Assembly (NCBI GenBank): GCA_949752745.1
Contig: OX457032.1
Span: 9,420,271 to 9,484,270 of the forward strand
DNA length: 64,000 nt
Direction of reading: 5' to 3'
Source of the DNA: Protula sp. h YS-2021
Taxonomy: Eukaryota; Annelida; Polychaeta; Sabellida; Serpulidae
The notes under the pieces were generated by a model. That model made no database searches. It was given only the letters and a program-made list of their open reading frames with translations, and had not been told where the DNA came from. Position 1 is the first letter of the stretch. Each line of letters starts with the position of its first letter. The position numbers and the translations under genes were made by a program. Positions 52,252 through 61,479 of this stretch are shown piece by piece.

Positions 52252-52626
52252 TTATTTACAAACACATTCATTTTTCAATACATTCATCAATGAATACCAT
52301 TCATTAGAATCTAAATTGATATAGGTATCATAGACATTACATCCATGTTTGTAAATGCTATGAAAGCTCACATAACACACATCACCAAACTTTATCACTT
52401 TAACAGTTTCATGTTCAGACAGTTTCAGTTCATATCCTTCTTCTAAGTCAATGTCCATCACACGCATAGGTTGTGTCAGCTCAATGGATTTGGTGCCCCG
52501 CATAAGCCATATTTCTGTTTCTTTGAATTCAAGCGTTAGGTTCTTTCCAATCCAATGCTTGTAACAGCGCGTTCCATTCCACTGTGTTGAGGGTGATGTA
52601 GTCATAGTTTTCTGTAAGCTCGTCAT
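52252..52626 (-). CDS. PC4-like protein, copy 1
   Basis: Up to 124 residues; the start is uncertain because the first part overlaps the preceding gene by ~100 bases in another frame. Core: NLTLEFKETEIWLMRG, GYELKLSEHETVKVIKFG, CYVSFHSIYKHG and YINLDSNEWYSLMNVL. This is nearly the same pattern as the remnant at 38.5 kb and the gene at 43,925. Inferred single-stranded nucleic acid binding. Confidence 0.6.
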   Translation of the reverse strand: MTSLQKTMTTSPSTQWNGTRCYKHWIGKNLTLEFKETEIWLMRGTKSIELTQPMRVMDIDLEEGYELKLSEHETVKVIKFGDVCYVSFHSIYKHGCNVYDTYINLDSNEWYSLMNVLKNECVCK

Positions 52627-52870
52627 ATTGGCGAAATTGTACAAACACGTCTAAGCAGTTCTCAGTCACACGCACTTCTAATTCATTTGAGACTGTCAGG
52701 AGAAAGCCAGGTATCCTGAACTTCTCTAGATGGTCTTTCAACACGGATTGGTCATCAAGTGATAGGACGAGATACTGTCCAAAATGTCTTAGCACAATGT
52801 CATCATATTCGTTTCTCAGATATGAGAATCCATGCGTAATTGGTTTATATTCCGATAAAAAGTCTTCCAT
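52529..52870 (-). CDS. PC4-like protein, copy 2
   Basis: 113 residues from ATG 52,870 (MEDFLSEYKPITHGF). Strands HFGQYLVLSLDDQSVL and GFLLTVSNELEVRV, then CLDVFVQFRQYDEL and YDYITLNTVEWNALLQAL, the same strand-strand-helix pattern ending in N-x-x-E-W. Confidence 0.6.
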   Translation of the reverse strand: MEDFLSEYKPITHGFSYLRNEYDDIVLRHFGQYLVLSLDDQSVLKDHLEKFRIPGFLLTVSNELEVRVTENCLDVFVQFRQYDELTENYDYITLNTVEWNALLQALDWKEPNA

Positions 52871-52924
52871 CTCGTTCAACAGTCAGATGAACTATGAGCT
52901 GTCTCCTTGTCTGCAAAGACGTTT

Positions 52925-53296
52925 TTATGCTCGCAAGATGGTGAAGAGTGGATGTTGTATCGCTTCTAGGAATCGTAAGACTGCGCGCCAGTTCTTGATA
53001 TCAAAGAGGATCAAATCTGTATATGGTGTATCTGGCACAACTCCCTTATAATCCTTTGGATAATCCTGTAAAAGATTTCTACAGATTTCTACACGTATGT
53101 TAGAATCATATTCAGCTACCGTCACTTCCACTTTATTTTCAAGTCTACGTTTAAACCCAGGTTCAAGTGGTATGTTTTTAAAGTCTTTCCACACTTCAGG
53201 TTTAAACCGATGATAACTTGTCTTAGAATCTAGTATCACTTCATTCCTCTCATTAACAGTAAGGTAAACACCACCGTTCAGCATGAGTGCATTCAT
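52925..53296 (-). CDS. PC4-like protein, copy 3
   Basis: 123 residues. GGVYLTVNERNEVILDSKT, GFKRRLENKVEVTVAEYDS, IRVEICRNLLQDYP and LILFDIKNWRAVLRFLEAI. The most diverged copy; its ATG at 53,296 lies 12 bases after the stop of the bona fide PC4-like gene upstream. Confidence 0.55.
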   Translation of the reverse strand: MNALMLNGGVYLTVNERNEVILDSKTSYHRFKPEVWKDFKNIPLEPGFKRRLENKVEVTVAEYDSNIRVEICRNLLQDYPKDYKGVVPDTPYTDLILFDIKNWRAVLRFLEAIQHPLFTILRA

Positions 53297-53308
53297 GTTT
53301 TTACCTTG

Positions 53309-53662
53309 TTATGAGCCACCTTCTTGTCTACGAAGCCTTTTATCCACTTCTTTCACCTGCTTCTTCATCATTTTCCATTCAGGTATTGTCAGCAAAATTC
53401 CCTTTTTCGTTGGACGGTTTTTTCCAGTCCCCTCATCTCTGAGGTATTTGCGAATTTTTACCACACCTTCATTACTTTGTTTCATAATCTTGATATACTT
53501 TCCATTGCCTAGAGAAAGCATTCCATCCCACGACTGTGGTGTTGGTACCGTCGTCTCCACTTTTAATTTCTTGATGGTATTGTCAGGATGTTTCACATTC
53601 ATGTCTTTGACTGTATCAGCAAGAGTATACATATCCGTTGTTGCAGATCTTTTCCGATTCAT
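53309..53662 (-). CDS. PC4/Sub1-type ssDNA-binding protein
   Basis: 117 residues. The C-terminal half is a recognisable PC4 (p15/Sub1) domain: SWDGMLSLGNGKYIKIMK, VVKIRKYLRDEG, then KNRPTKKGILLTIPEWKMM, the KxGIxLTxxxW signature. The N-terminus (KRSATTDMYTLADTV) is specific. PC4 domains bind single-stranded DNA, which fits strand-displacement replication by the neighbouring polymerase. A TATATA box (TTATATACTG, reverse strand) lies ~55 bp upstream at 53,715-53,724. Confidence 0.8.
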   Translation of the reverse strand: MNRKRSATTDMYTLADTVKDMNVKHPDNTIKKLKVETTVPTPQSWDGMLSLGNGKYIKIMKQSNEGVVKIRKYLRDEGTGKNRPTKKGILLTIPEWKMMKKQVKEVDKRLRRQEGGS

Positions 53663-53717
53663 GTTGACGCTTCAGTGTTCACACCTCAACTAACTCTAAA
53701 GTTGAAGTGTCTCCCCC

Positions 53718-56700
53718 TTATATACTGTAATGCCCATGCGCCAAAGTGGAATAGCCATCACTCATCACATATCGCTTGTCATCAAAGGGAGAGAGAGCCA
53801 CTTTCCTCAACTTCTCCGAGAAAATCTGGTGGTCATGACTTCGAATGATGTGCCCTGTGGTTATCGTTTGCGTTTGGTTGAACAAACTGTCTCTATACTG
53901 CTGATGTTTCATACGTCTTTGACACGCGCGAGTGATGCCTTTGGCCGTACGTTTTTCTTTCCCACCATACATCATACTGTACATTTTCGGCCGAAGTCCG
54001 ACAAACTCTTCAATGGGAATGCCCGCCGTCTCATCTTTCATTTTCCCAAGCACTTTCTTGTTCACGTTGGAATGCAGGAAATGATCTGGGGGATAGTCAC
54101 TTGTGTCGAACAAGTCGGCATCTTCCTGCATGTCTTTGTAGATATCTTCCGTTTCTATGTCATAACATAGACTGTCGGTGTCGCTGAACAACAGCTTGGC
54201 GTTGGGATACTTGGTCATGATGTAGTTGTAATGAAAGTGGAACATGAGCACCTTGCTGAGGTCGAGAATGGTGAAACCAACTTGAATGGGTTTATCCAGA
54301 AGCAGATCCACTTTGCGCAAATGTACCGCGGTTAAATCTTCGTTGAAAATTCTAAATTTGTAGAAGGAAGGTTTGACCACAAGTTTCTTGAACCGCTTTT
54401 CTTTGTGAACAAGTTCCACATTCATGCGTTTTCTCACATTTTCCATGGTTTTGCCAAACACAGAGTTGTTCATCAATTTGAAGAAGTCTTTCTCAAACGG
54501 GTTCTTAGCCAACTTTCTCTTTTCCGTGTTCAAGGAGATGTATTTTGCCAACCATTTGCTCTGTGCAAACATAATGGCATGATGCACCTTCGTGACTTTC
54601 AATCCCAGTGAGACATATTGCTGTAAATTTCTATAATGAAGTACATATTTCTTCTTGTCACACAAGTTGGGAATGAGCTTTTCACTAGGCTTGCCTTTCA
54701 TGTTTAGATCTTTCCGTAGCTTCTGACTATGCTCTGATAATTCTCCCACTTTCACACATTTCCGTTCTGGAGCCACTGGATAGTGATTATGATGATTATG
54801 AATGGATTGTGGGTATTCCAAATCCACTTCTAAAATGTATCCAATCTCATCATCTTCATCCACATCCATAAAGTCAATGGATTCTGGCTCGCTCACCCAC
54901 ATAAATCCACTTTCCGGCATGCTTTGCGACATGGCCCAGCCATACAAGTTGTTTGCATCCAGGTACGTCAAGTAGTTGGTCGGTTTCAAGGGATCGTAAT
55001 CTGCTACGTAGGGGTTATTTGCTTTCGCATACTTGTGTGTGATGACAGATATTCCTCCACGTAGGCCTTGTTCAACCATTTGGTACATGTCAATGTCGTT
55101 GATCAATTCCAGTTTCACCTTTGTCGCTTTCAACATGGCATCCCACGACAGTCCTGTCGCTGTATAGTAGTGAGCAGGATCCAATTCATATGTGTTGAGA
55201 CATACTTGACGAAAGTTTTCAAACACGTCAGCCAGCAACAACACATCTGATTTCAGGTACAAGTCATGGTATTCGCCAAATGTAGTACAGTGGAATGTCT
55301 CCCACACCTTCTGCGCATGCGCATAATCCTCATCGCTAATGTCTTCTTCACTGAGCAGACTGTAAAACTTGTCCTTGGACGGTAGTTGTGTTTCAGCAAA
55401 CTTGGATGGCTCATCCACGTAATCATAAGGGTACACTCCCTTTCTCAACAGTAAATCTTGTTGGTCACTATCGTGAATGTGTGACGTCATGTTATAAAAG
55501 TTGTCTTTCCCTTCTGCCGCCAGGTTGGATACTAACTTCTGTAGAGAAGTACTCATGAACTGATAACTGTCTGTAAATTTCAGATTGCTCATAGTGAATG
55601 CAATATATTTCTCAACGGTGTTGGGAATGACTGTAATCGTCTCATTTTTGAACTTTCCAATTTCTTCCATGATCAAATGGCTGTCATAGCCTCGTAAATT
55701 GTGGAAAAACACAGGAATGATGAAAGAATCTTCAACATCCTGCTTATCCTTTCGAAGTCGAAATTGTAAATTGCATTCATTATGTGCAGCTCCACGGTAT
55801 TTGCCATTGATATGATCATGATCTCTCACACGATCTGCTCCTAGAGGCTCATGACAAATGTAGCAATCTGTGGCGTTCTTATAATGCTCTTCATCTTCAT
55901 GAGTCATGACTATTTTCTTTGACTGTTGCAAGCCATGCACAATACGATCACGCTCATTTACCATATGGTCTAAAAAGACTTTCACAGCATTGTCTCCTCG
56001 ATACATGACTGGGGCACGTGTATCATACTGGCTCACAACCACATAGGCAAAGCTGTTTGGACGATGATGTTGATACCTAACTTCTTCATGTTTTTTCGTG
56101 AAACATTCAAAGTCTGCATAAATCACAAACGGCGCTCGCTGTTGTTTGGCTACATTCTTGAACTTGATGAAAGGTTTCTTGGGGAATGATAAACGTTGTG
56201 CTCCATGCTTGTCACACACTTCACGATGCTTGTCTAAAAGATCTTGTCGCATAAACCCATGAAGACAGTTGAAACAATAAAATATTGCATTCTGACGCTT
56301 TGTTCGATAAGCCATCAGTCTGCTGAAATTCTTGATGAGGCAGTAATGTCTTGTCTTGTCATTACTAATCAAAAGCAAATTGATTTCTCTCGCGCTGGTG
56401 TTTCGACTGAGTTGTATCGGAACAACTACATCATGTTCATATCCAAACACGTTAATAGACACATCATTCTCCTTTTCAAACTTTGGAATGTCTGTAATCG
56501 GTGTTGGAAATGTCATGCCTTCCACCTTCAATTCGTTCTCAAATAGCTTGTATTGATGCACACGCTCTGCGTTTGCATTTGTTGAAGGGTGAAGGTGAGC
56601 CAATATAGACCATAAAAAACATTTGTTGTCTTTATTCTGAATGTTTAACACAGCCTTTGTAGTCTTTACTTTCTTCGGTAGTGGGATAAAACTGCTCGCT

Positions 56701-57380
56701 TCCAGTGGCGCTGACGTCGCTGTATGCACTTCAATGAATAATATGTTATCCAACACCCAACCAGAGCCTTGTCGCTCATGTTCATCAAACCTGGTAAACA
56801 ATTCTTTATAGGCTTCTGGTAAGTCCTTCTCAATATCCGTTGGATTGTATGCTGCATATGTCGGACTACTGATGAAGGCATTATCCACTTGTTCTACCAT
56901 CACGCCTTCAACATTTGGTGTCATTTTCTTGAAGCGTGCATGTACCACAATGTACCATTTCATGCCACGGTTTAACGTTTCTAGCAAATGTCTCTTTATT
57001 CTATTCTCTTGTTGTCGCATTTCAAGTAGCAAATCTGATCCATCTTCAGGCTCAAACCGTCTTTCCTGCGCGTTTTCACCAAGACTCACTCTTCTGCCTC
57101 TACCTACTTGTCCTGTCTCTTTCTTTCTTTGTTCTTCATGAGGTATGCATACATGTGTCTCAAACGCATCCAAAGATGAAAATATCTTGACGCATTTACA
57201 GCAGAGGACTGGATCAGGTCTGTCAACACCATCTTGTAACGTCTTTTGTCTCTTTGCTTGAATCTGCTCAACAAGCTCATCATGAGCACGTTTCATCCTA
57301 GTTTTCTTGCATGTGTGTGCCACGAACAATTCCAGAGATGGAAATGTCACATCACAATCATGACGGTAGACTGGTGCCAT
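53718..57380 (-). CDS. Protein-primed family B DNA polymerase
   Basis: 1,220 residues from ATG 57,380 (MAPVYRHDCDVTFPSLELF). N-terminal C2H2-like fingers (CDVTFPS...HTC, CCKCVKIFSS...HVC); a CFNCLHGF...H...C finger at about 56,210-56,275. Exonuclease motif I is FVIYADFECF (about 56,105-56,130). An HNH/endonuclease VII-like insert, CYICHEPLG with RDHDHINGKYRGAAHNECN, is at about 55,770-55,870. Polymerase motifs are YLDANNLYGWAM (A), FFKLMNNSVFGKTMENV (B) and LLFSDTDSLCYD (C). It replicates the element by protein priming. TATAAAAGG (reverse strand) lies at 57,438-57,448. The frame is intact. Confidence 0.95.
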   Translation of the reverse strand: MAPVYRHDCDVTFPSLELFVAHTCKKTRMKRAHDELVEQIQAKRQKTLQDGVDRPDPVLCCKCVKIFSSLDAFETHVCIPHEEQRKKETGQVGRGRRVSLGENAQERRFEPEDGSDLLLEMRQQENRIKRHLLETLNRGMKWYIVVHARFKKMTPNVEGVMVEQVDNAFISSPTYAAYNPTDIEKDLPEAYKELFTRFDEHERQGSGWVLDNILFIEVHTATSAPLEASSFIPLPKKVKTTKAVLNIQNKDNKCFLWSILAHLHPSTNANAERVHQYKLFENELKVEGMTFPTPITDIPKFEKENDVSINVFGYEHDVVVPIQLSRNTSAREINLLLISNDKTRHYCLIKNFSRLMAYRTKRQNAIFYCFNCLHGFMRQDLLDKHREVCDKHGAQRLSFPKKPFIKFKNVAKQQRAPFVIYADFECFTKKHEEVRYQHHRPNSFAYVVVSQYDTRAPVMYRGDNAVKVFLDHMVNERDRIVHGLQQSKKIVMTHEDEEHYKNATDCYICHEPLGADRVRDHDHINGKYRGAAHNECNLQFRLRKDKQDVEDSFIIPVFFHNLRGYDSHLIMEEIGKFKNETITVIPNTVEKYIAFTMSNLKFTDSYQFMSTSLQKLVSNLAAEGKDNFYNMTSHIHDSDQQDLLLRKGVYPYDYVDEPSKFAETQLPSKDKFYSLLSEEDISDEDYAHAQKVWETFHCTTFGEYHDLYLKSDVLLLADVFENFRQVCLNTYELDPAHYYTATGLSWDAMLKATKVKLELINDIDMYQMVEQGLRGGISVITHKYAKANNPYVADYDPLKPTNYLTYLDANNLYGWAMSQSMPESGFMWVSEPESIDFMDVDEDDEIGYILEVDLEYPQSIHNHHNHYPVAPERKCVKVGELSEHSQKLRKDLNMKGKPSEKLIPNLCDKKKYVLHYRNLQQYVSLGLKVTKVHHAIMFAQSKWLAKYISLNTEKRKLAKNPFEKDFFKLMNNSVFGKTMENVRKRMNVELVHKEKRFKKLVVKPSFYKFRIFNEDLTAVHLRKVDLLLDKPIQVGFTILDLSKVLMFHFHYNYIMTKYPNAKLLFSDTDSLCYDIETEDIYKDMQEDADLFDTSDYPPDHFLHSNVNKKVLGKMKDETAGIPIEEFVGLRPKMYSMMYGGKEKRTAKGITRACQRRMKHQQYRDSLFNQTQTITTGHIIRSHDHQIFSEKLRKVALSPFDDKRYVMSDGYSTLAHGHYSI

Positions 57381-57437
57381 CGTTGTTGTTTCTTCAACTG
57401 CTAGAACTGAAATGAAGTAAAATACACGTTTCACTCT

Positions 57438-57448
57438 TCCTTTTATAC
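57438..57448 (-). promoter_or_regulatory. TATA box for DNA polymerase B
   Basis: Reverse-strand GGTATAAAAGG, about 60 bp upstream of ATG 57,380. A second CATAAAAGC lies near 57,490. Confidence 0.5.
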
Positions 57449-57728
57449 CACTTCAATGGTGTGTTAACTCAGCAGACATGTTTCACTCATGCTTTTATGC
57501 TACTTCCATGTAATCAAAATATGGTGTGTAACTTGTTTCAAAAATGTTAAAATTGCTGACTCAGCAGAATTTTACTTGTGTATATGAATGTCTCACTTAC
57601 AGTTGTACAGCTGCACTGCTGCACAGCAGAGACATCTAGCGGTGAAGTCAAATGGTCTGCCAAATGGTATTCATCCGCCAAATGGTATTCATCCGCCAAC
57701 TAGACCTGAAATGTGATAAAATGTATTC

Positions 57729-57747
57729 TCACACACACACACACACA

Positions 57748-57814
<67 letters not shown>
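57729..57814. repeat. (CA)n microsatellite inside the Polinton
   Basis: About 42 CA units with one TA interruption, between the polymerase promoter and the zinc-protein gene. Three AAATGGTATTCATCCGCC-type repeats precede it at 57,650. Confidence 0.95.
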
Positions 57815-57817
<3 letters not shown>

Positions 57818-57881
57818 TGTTTTTGCTTCATTTCATAATATAGGATGGCCCTTAAAAGGGCCGAAAGATGTTAGTACTTCT

Positions 57882-58247
57882 TCACCAGCAAGTAGGATTT
57901 CCACAATCACACTGGTATCTGTAAAACTGCTCCATGGAGAAAGGCCTTCTCGAGCACTTGAACGGATGAAAGTTGTAATAGCCAAAGTTTTTCAGCGTCG
58001 CACCGCACCACCAGCAGTCCGTGCATGGCTCCGGTCCTGGCAATCTTGCAGTAAACTTGTACCAGAGCAATCCACCACAGGTTTTGCAGCAGTAATGCCG
58101 TGGTGCGTTGTGCTGCACTGGGCAGTTGTGTGGTTGACCTGGGTACTCCAACCACACCCAACACTTATAACATTCTGTCGTTAGTGTCACTACCCTGCCG
58201 TCTCGCATCACTTTCTTACTTGTCGTAGTAGCTGGTGTGTTGTCCAT
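57882..58247 (-). CDS. Small zinc-ribbon-rich protein
   Basis: 121 residues from ATG 58,247 (MDNTPATTTSKKVMRDGRV). Cysteines are arranged as CYKCW, HNCP, HYCCKTCGG, CTDCWWCG, HPFKC and YQCDCGNPTC, suggesting two or three zinc sites. Not matched to a named family. It is the mirror counterpart, across the element, of the 42,285 gene in its promoter context (TATATA at about 58,309). Confidence 0.65.
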   Translation of the reverse strand: MDNTPATTTSKKVMRDGRVVTLTTECYKCWVWLEYPGQPHNCPVQHNAPRHYCCKTCGGLLWYKFTARLPGPEPCTDCWWCGATLKNFGYYNFHPFKCSRRPFSMEQFYRYQCDCGNPTCW

Positions 58248-58374
58248 GATGTGTCTGATGATGTCTGACGATGTCTGACGATGTCTGAGCCTCGAGACAC
58301 TACACTTATATACGATTTTATCATGCTGAATCGACGATTTCATCATGCTGATTCAGCACAATTTTTGCTCTCCT

Positions 58375-58540
58375 TGGGGGGGGGGGGGGGTCGGTACACA
58401 GTATGTGCTAGGGGGGGGTCGGTACATAGTATGTCCTGGGGGGGGGTCGGTACATAGTATGTCCTGGGGGGGGGGGTCGGTACACAGTATGTGCTAGGGG
58501 GGGGGGGGGGGTCGGTACATAGTATGTCCTGGGGGGGGTG
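58375..58540. repeat. G-tract spaced repeat, right divergent promoter
   Basis: Five G-runs of 7-13 bases separated by GTCGGTACATAGTATGTCCT-type spacers; the inverted counterpart of 41,995-42,165. Strong G-quadruplex potential on the + strand. Confidence 0.85.
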
Positions 58541-58617
58541 ACGTCATTTTTGCAATGCGACATCATTTTACTATATATATAGGTGTGCTCTCTTCACAAC
58601 TTCCACAGAATACCATC

Positions 58618-59171
58618 ATGGAGTGCTGTTTCGCTTTAGAGAATTCGTTAGTTATCCGAGACATTACAAAGGTGGATTTAATGTACCACCCTACAGCGCA
58701 TGAACCGGTGAGAGAATTCTTCTTGCAGCTGTTTCCAGATCCTGCTCGTGCTGTCGCCATCGCTATGCCAGTTCTACTCAACAGGGATGTTATGATTGGG
58801 AAGCGGCTTAGTGATATTGAACAGGGTAGATACCAAGAGGCGTACATCAGATCAGTCGTCCTGGGGGATCAACGCCATCCCATTTAGAAGAGGAGGAATA
58901 CCCGGCCTGGGCTGGATACTTTATGCTTCAACACATCAATCTATGTCGCGGGTGTGGCTGTCTGATAGGTGCAGACAAGGTCATTGCTGCCGCTTGCGGT
59001 CATCAAGCATGTATATCTTGTTCTGTCGCGCGTGCCTATCAGGCAGCCTTACGGCATGAGTATCTCCTCAAGTGTTTAAGCTGTGGGACAAAGACGAATC
59101 ACTTCATATTTAATGGTCAGCAGATGACTCAGTGCGGCAGGCGATATCAAAATGTTATCACCTTTTGCTGA
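58618..59171 (+). pseudogene. RING-finger protein, right copy (frameshifted)
   Basis: Paralogue of the gene at 41,353. The first frame (58,618-58,887) encodes LVIRDITKVDLMYHP, FPDPARAVAIAMP and MIGKRLSDIEQGRYQEAYI, then stops shortly after VLGDQ. A one-base shift in the GGGGGA run near 58,861-58,866 moves the frame to EEEEYPAWAGYF and the RING part (CRGCGCLIG, CGHQACISC, KCLSCG), ending TGA 59,169. It faces outward next to the right TIR. Confidence 0.8.
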
Positions 59172-59178
59172 ACGGCAC

Positions 59179-59507
59179 TAACAGTGAGGAGTTTCAACTC
59201 CAGGCTGCTCTTTTCAGAGCGGCCGCCACTTATTACAAAAATAAGCAAAACAATTTATCATGGTGTTGGTATATGTGTGTATGCATGAGAGTTTGGGAAA
59301 TGGAAAAAAAAAGTTACCGTCTGTCCGTCTGCCCGTCTGACCGTCTGTCTACCATCTGCCGATTCTGCAGTAGAACCAACGTTGGTTCCACTGCAATGCA
59401 AAAACATAGGTTCTGCAATGCAAAACCAAACGTTGGTTCTACTGAACTGCAGTAGAACCAACGTTGGTTCTACTGCACTGCAGTAGAACCAACGTTTTCC
59501 TACTACT
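59179..59507. repeat. Right terminal inverted repeat of the Polinton
   Basis: Inverted match to 41,053-41,341, ending CGTTTTCCTACTACT. It contains one additional hairpin unit (CTACTGAACTGCAGTAGAACC region) relative to the left TIR. Confidence 0.9.
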
Positions 59508-59513
59508 GTCAAT
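59508..59513. repeat. Right target-site duplication (GTCAAT)
   Basis: Pairs with GTCAGT at 41,047. On the - strand it is ATTGAC, encoding the I-D of the LINE motif NLGVTID. Confidence 0.75.
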
Positions 59514-60430
59514 GGTTACTCCTAGGTTTTTTGCGGTTTCAGATCGCTTGACCACTTCACCACGAAGAGTTATTTCGGACACATCAAAACGATCCTGGTT
59601 GCGCTTGCTGGAGATAACAAGAAACTCCGTTTTGTCACAGTTTAATTTCAATTTGTTGTGGTGCATCCACTCGCTAATTCTGTCGAGGCTTGAGGCAAGG
59701 TGATTCACTGCTGACTCTAGATCTTCGGACAATGACACCGGTTTCATCAGCTGTGTGTCGTCAGCATACAAATGGAACAAGAGTAGTAGTGTCCTTATAA
59801 GTCGATCTATCGGCTGCGTGTAATCGCTGTATAAGCGCGGTTCTAATTGTGAACTCCGGGGCAAAGACCCGTTGAGTGTCACACAGCTAGAATGGTAGCC
59901 GTTCGTGCGTTCAGACAAGTTCAGACAAGAGCTTCTCCTGTGATTCCTTAAGTGCGTTCCAGTCTCTTCAGCAAAATACTGTGATCGACATTATCAAACG
60001 CAGCCGATAAGTCGAGGAGAGCTACTAATACTCCTTGATTTTTGTCGAGCTTTGTTAGTATGTCGTTGAAGATGCGCAAAAGAGCAGTCTCACAACTGTG
60101 ATCAGGCTTATACGCAGATTAAAAAATCTCCCCGATTCATGAGTTCTTTATGTGATCGCGTACTTGGGTATCCACGACTTTTTCTATCAATTTTCCGATG
60201 TAGTTCAAATTAGACACTGGCCTATAGTTTTTGACTAAATGTTCTAGGTTTGTTTTTTTCAACAGAGGTTTCACCGTTGCTCTTTTGCAGGAGTTTGAGA
60301 AATGCGACCTGACAAGTGATAGGTTGATAATTCGTTTCATGACGGGTAGTAGCTCATGTACACATTCTTTAACGAATGTAGATGGAATGGGGTCAAGTTC
60401 GCAAAATTTGTTCGTTGAATTCTGAACGAG
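59508..60430 (-). mobile_element. LINE reverse transcriptase gene, 5' half (right of the Polinton), decayed
   Basis: On the - strand: KPLLKKTNLEHLVKNYRPVS and GKLIEKVVDTQVRDHI, then [16 protein letters not shown] in another frame, then the catalytic FHLYADDTQLMKPV and KLKLNCDKTEFLVISSKR up to KNLGVTID, where the Polinton begins. Frameshifts and stops occur at about 60,120-60,140 and 59,920-59,985. It resembles CR1/L2-like elements. It continues at 41,052 leftward. Confidence 0.8.
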
Positions 60431-61351
60431 TTCTTAATGATCCTGAATGACTTTTGTTTCTGTTTGTATTTACTATAACTTTCTCATTTCTAATCTTTTC
60501 ACTTGCGCTTGTGAAACACATGATTATGATTACGAGAATTTGCAATTTCATTTTCAGAATAGGATAACCGAAAAATCAGATTTTCTTGGCCTAATTCAAT
60601 GCCGGTCATACGGCCTTTTGTATTCCTGTCATACGTGAATAGATTCTGACACTTGTATAAATCGTTCGATAGTTATATTCAGACCACTGCGTCTGCATTG
60701 AATTTTGATGTCTTTGTCTATCAAACAAGTCGTTATGCATAAACTTTAATATAGACTAAAATATCGCTCGTCTACTTTATATATTATCCTTAATTTTTAA
60801 TCAATATAATTAAAATTTACTTTATTAAAAATATGCACATTCTAATACTTTCTACTTTCCGTAGATGTATTTTCTTAACAAAAGTCATAAAATGTCCTTA
60901 ATAAAAGTCTCTTTAAAGCCAGAGGCACAGTATACACTTCTATACACGTCTAATCAATTCTCTATCATTCTGTTTCATAACAACGATAAACACAGAGCGG
61001 ATTGATATTTTACAAACGAATTCCTCCCTTATGATTACTTTTAGAAGTATCTCCAGTGGGTCTTATGTTTGTTTATTAACGATGCTTGCCGGTATAAGTG
61101 GGTCTGCAGAATAAAAAATTGTTATACAGACCGAACCGTTGTAGAGGGTGGCTGTTGGACAACAACGCCCACAGTGGGTTTTCGCCGAAAGTTCTGTGTG
61201 GAGAGTATGCGAAAAAAAAAGGTTCACGGATACATTCGGTAGATGGAGCTATAAAAAACCAGGAAGGAAAGTGAGGATTTTGACATCGAAAAATAAAATT
61301 TATGCTTTAAAATGTTCTGAGTGAAGAATCTATAAACATATCCGTGTGGTC
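60431..61351. other. AT-rich intergenic/upstream sequence
   Basis: No gene recognised. The last ~250 bp upstream of the ANKS1-like start are less AT-rich and may contain its 5' UTR and promoter. Confidence 0.5.
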
Positions 61352-61479
61352 ATGGGGAAAGAACAGGACCTCATAGATGCCGGACGAACGGGAAATTTAG
61401 CTGTTATTGAGAAAACATTTGGCCAGAAGAGTAAGAAGTCTCCTGCATTGGTGAATCAAATTACTGGGGCTTTCGCGAG
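61352..61479 (+). CDS. ANKS1: First coding exon of an ANKS1-like gene
   Basis: ATG 61,352 in context GTCATGG opens MGKEQDLIDAGRTGNLA then VIEKTFGQKSKK and ends GAFAR at donor GAG|GTAAGT (61,480). The opening closely matches the N-terminus of ankyrin repeat and SAM domain proteins 1A/1B, adaptor proteins whose first exon has this length and sequence. Later exons lie beyond the window. The exon is 42 codons plus two bases. Confidence 0.75.

Larger units (their letters stand above)
41053..59507. mobile_element. Maverick/Polinton DNA transposon, 18,455 bp
   Basis: The ends are AGTAGTAGGAAAACG and its reverse complement, with TIRs of about 0.3 kb and a flanking 6-bp duplication. Contents match the Polinton set: protein-primed DNA polymerase B, retroviral-type integrase, packaging ATPase, penton, double jelly-roll capsid candidate and adenain-like cysteine protease, plus accessory genes. 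The family can be transposon or virus; several capsid genes here are broken. The target was a LINE reverse transcriptase gene. Confidence 0.95.

Noticed and set aside
56244..56556. Forward frames within the polymerase region
   Set aside because: They overlap conserved polymerase motifs on the opposite strand and have no own motifs.
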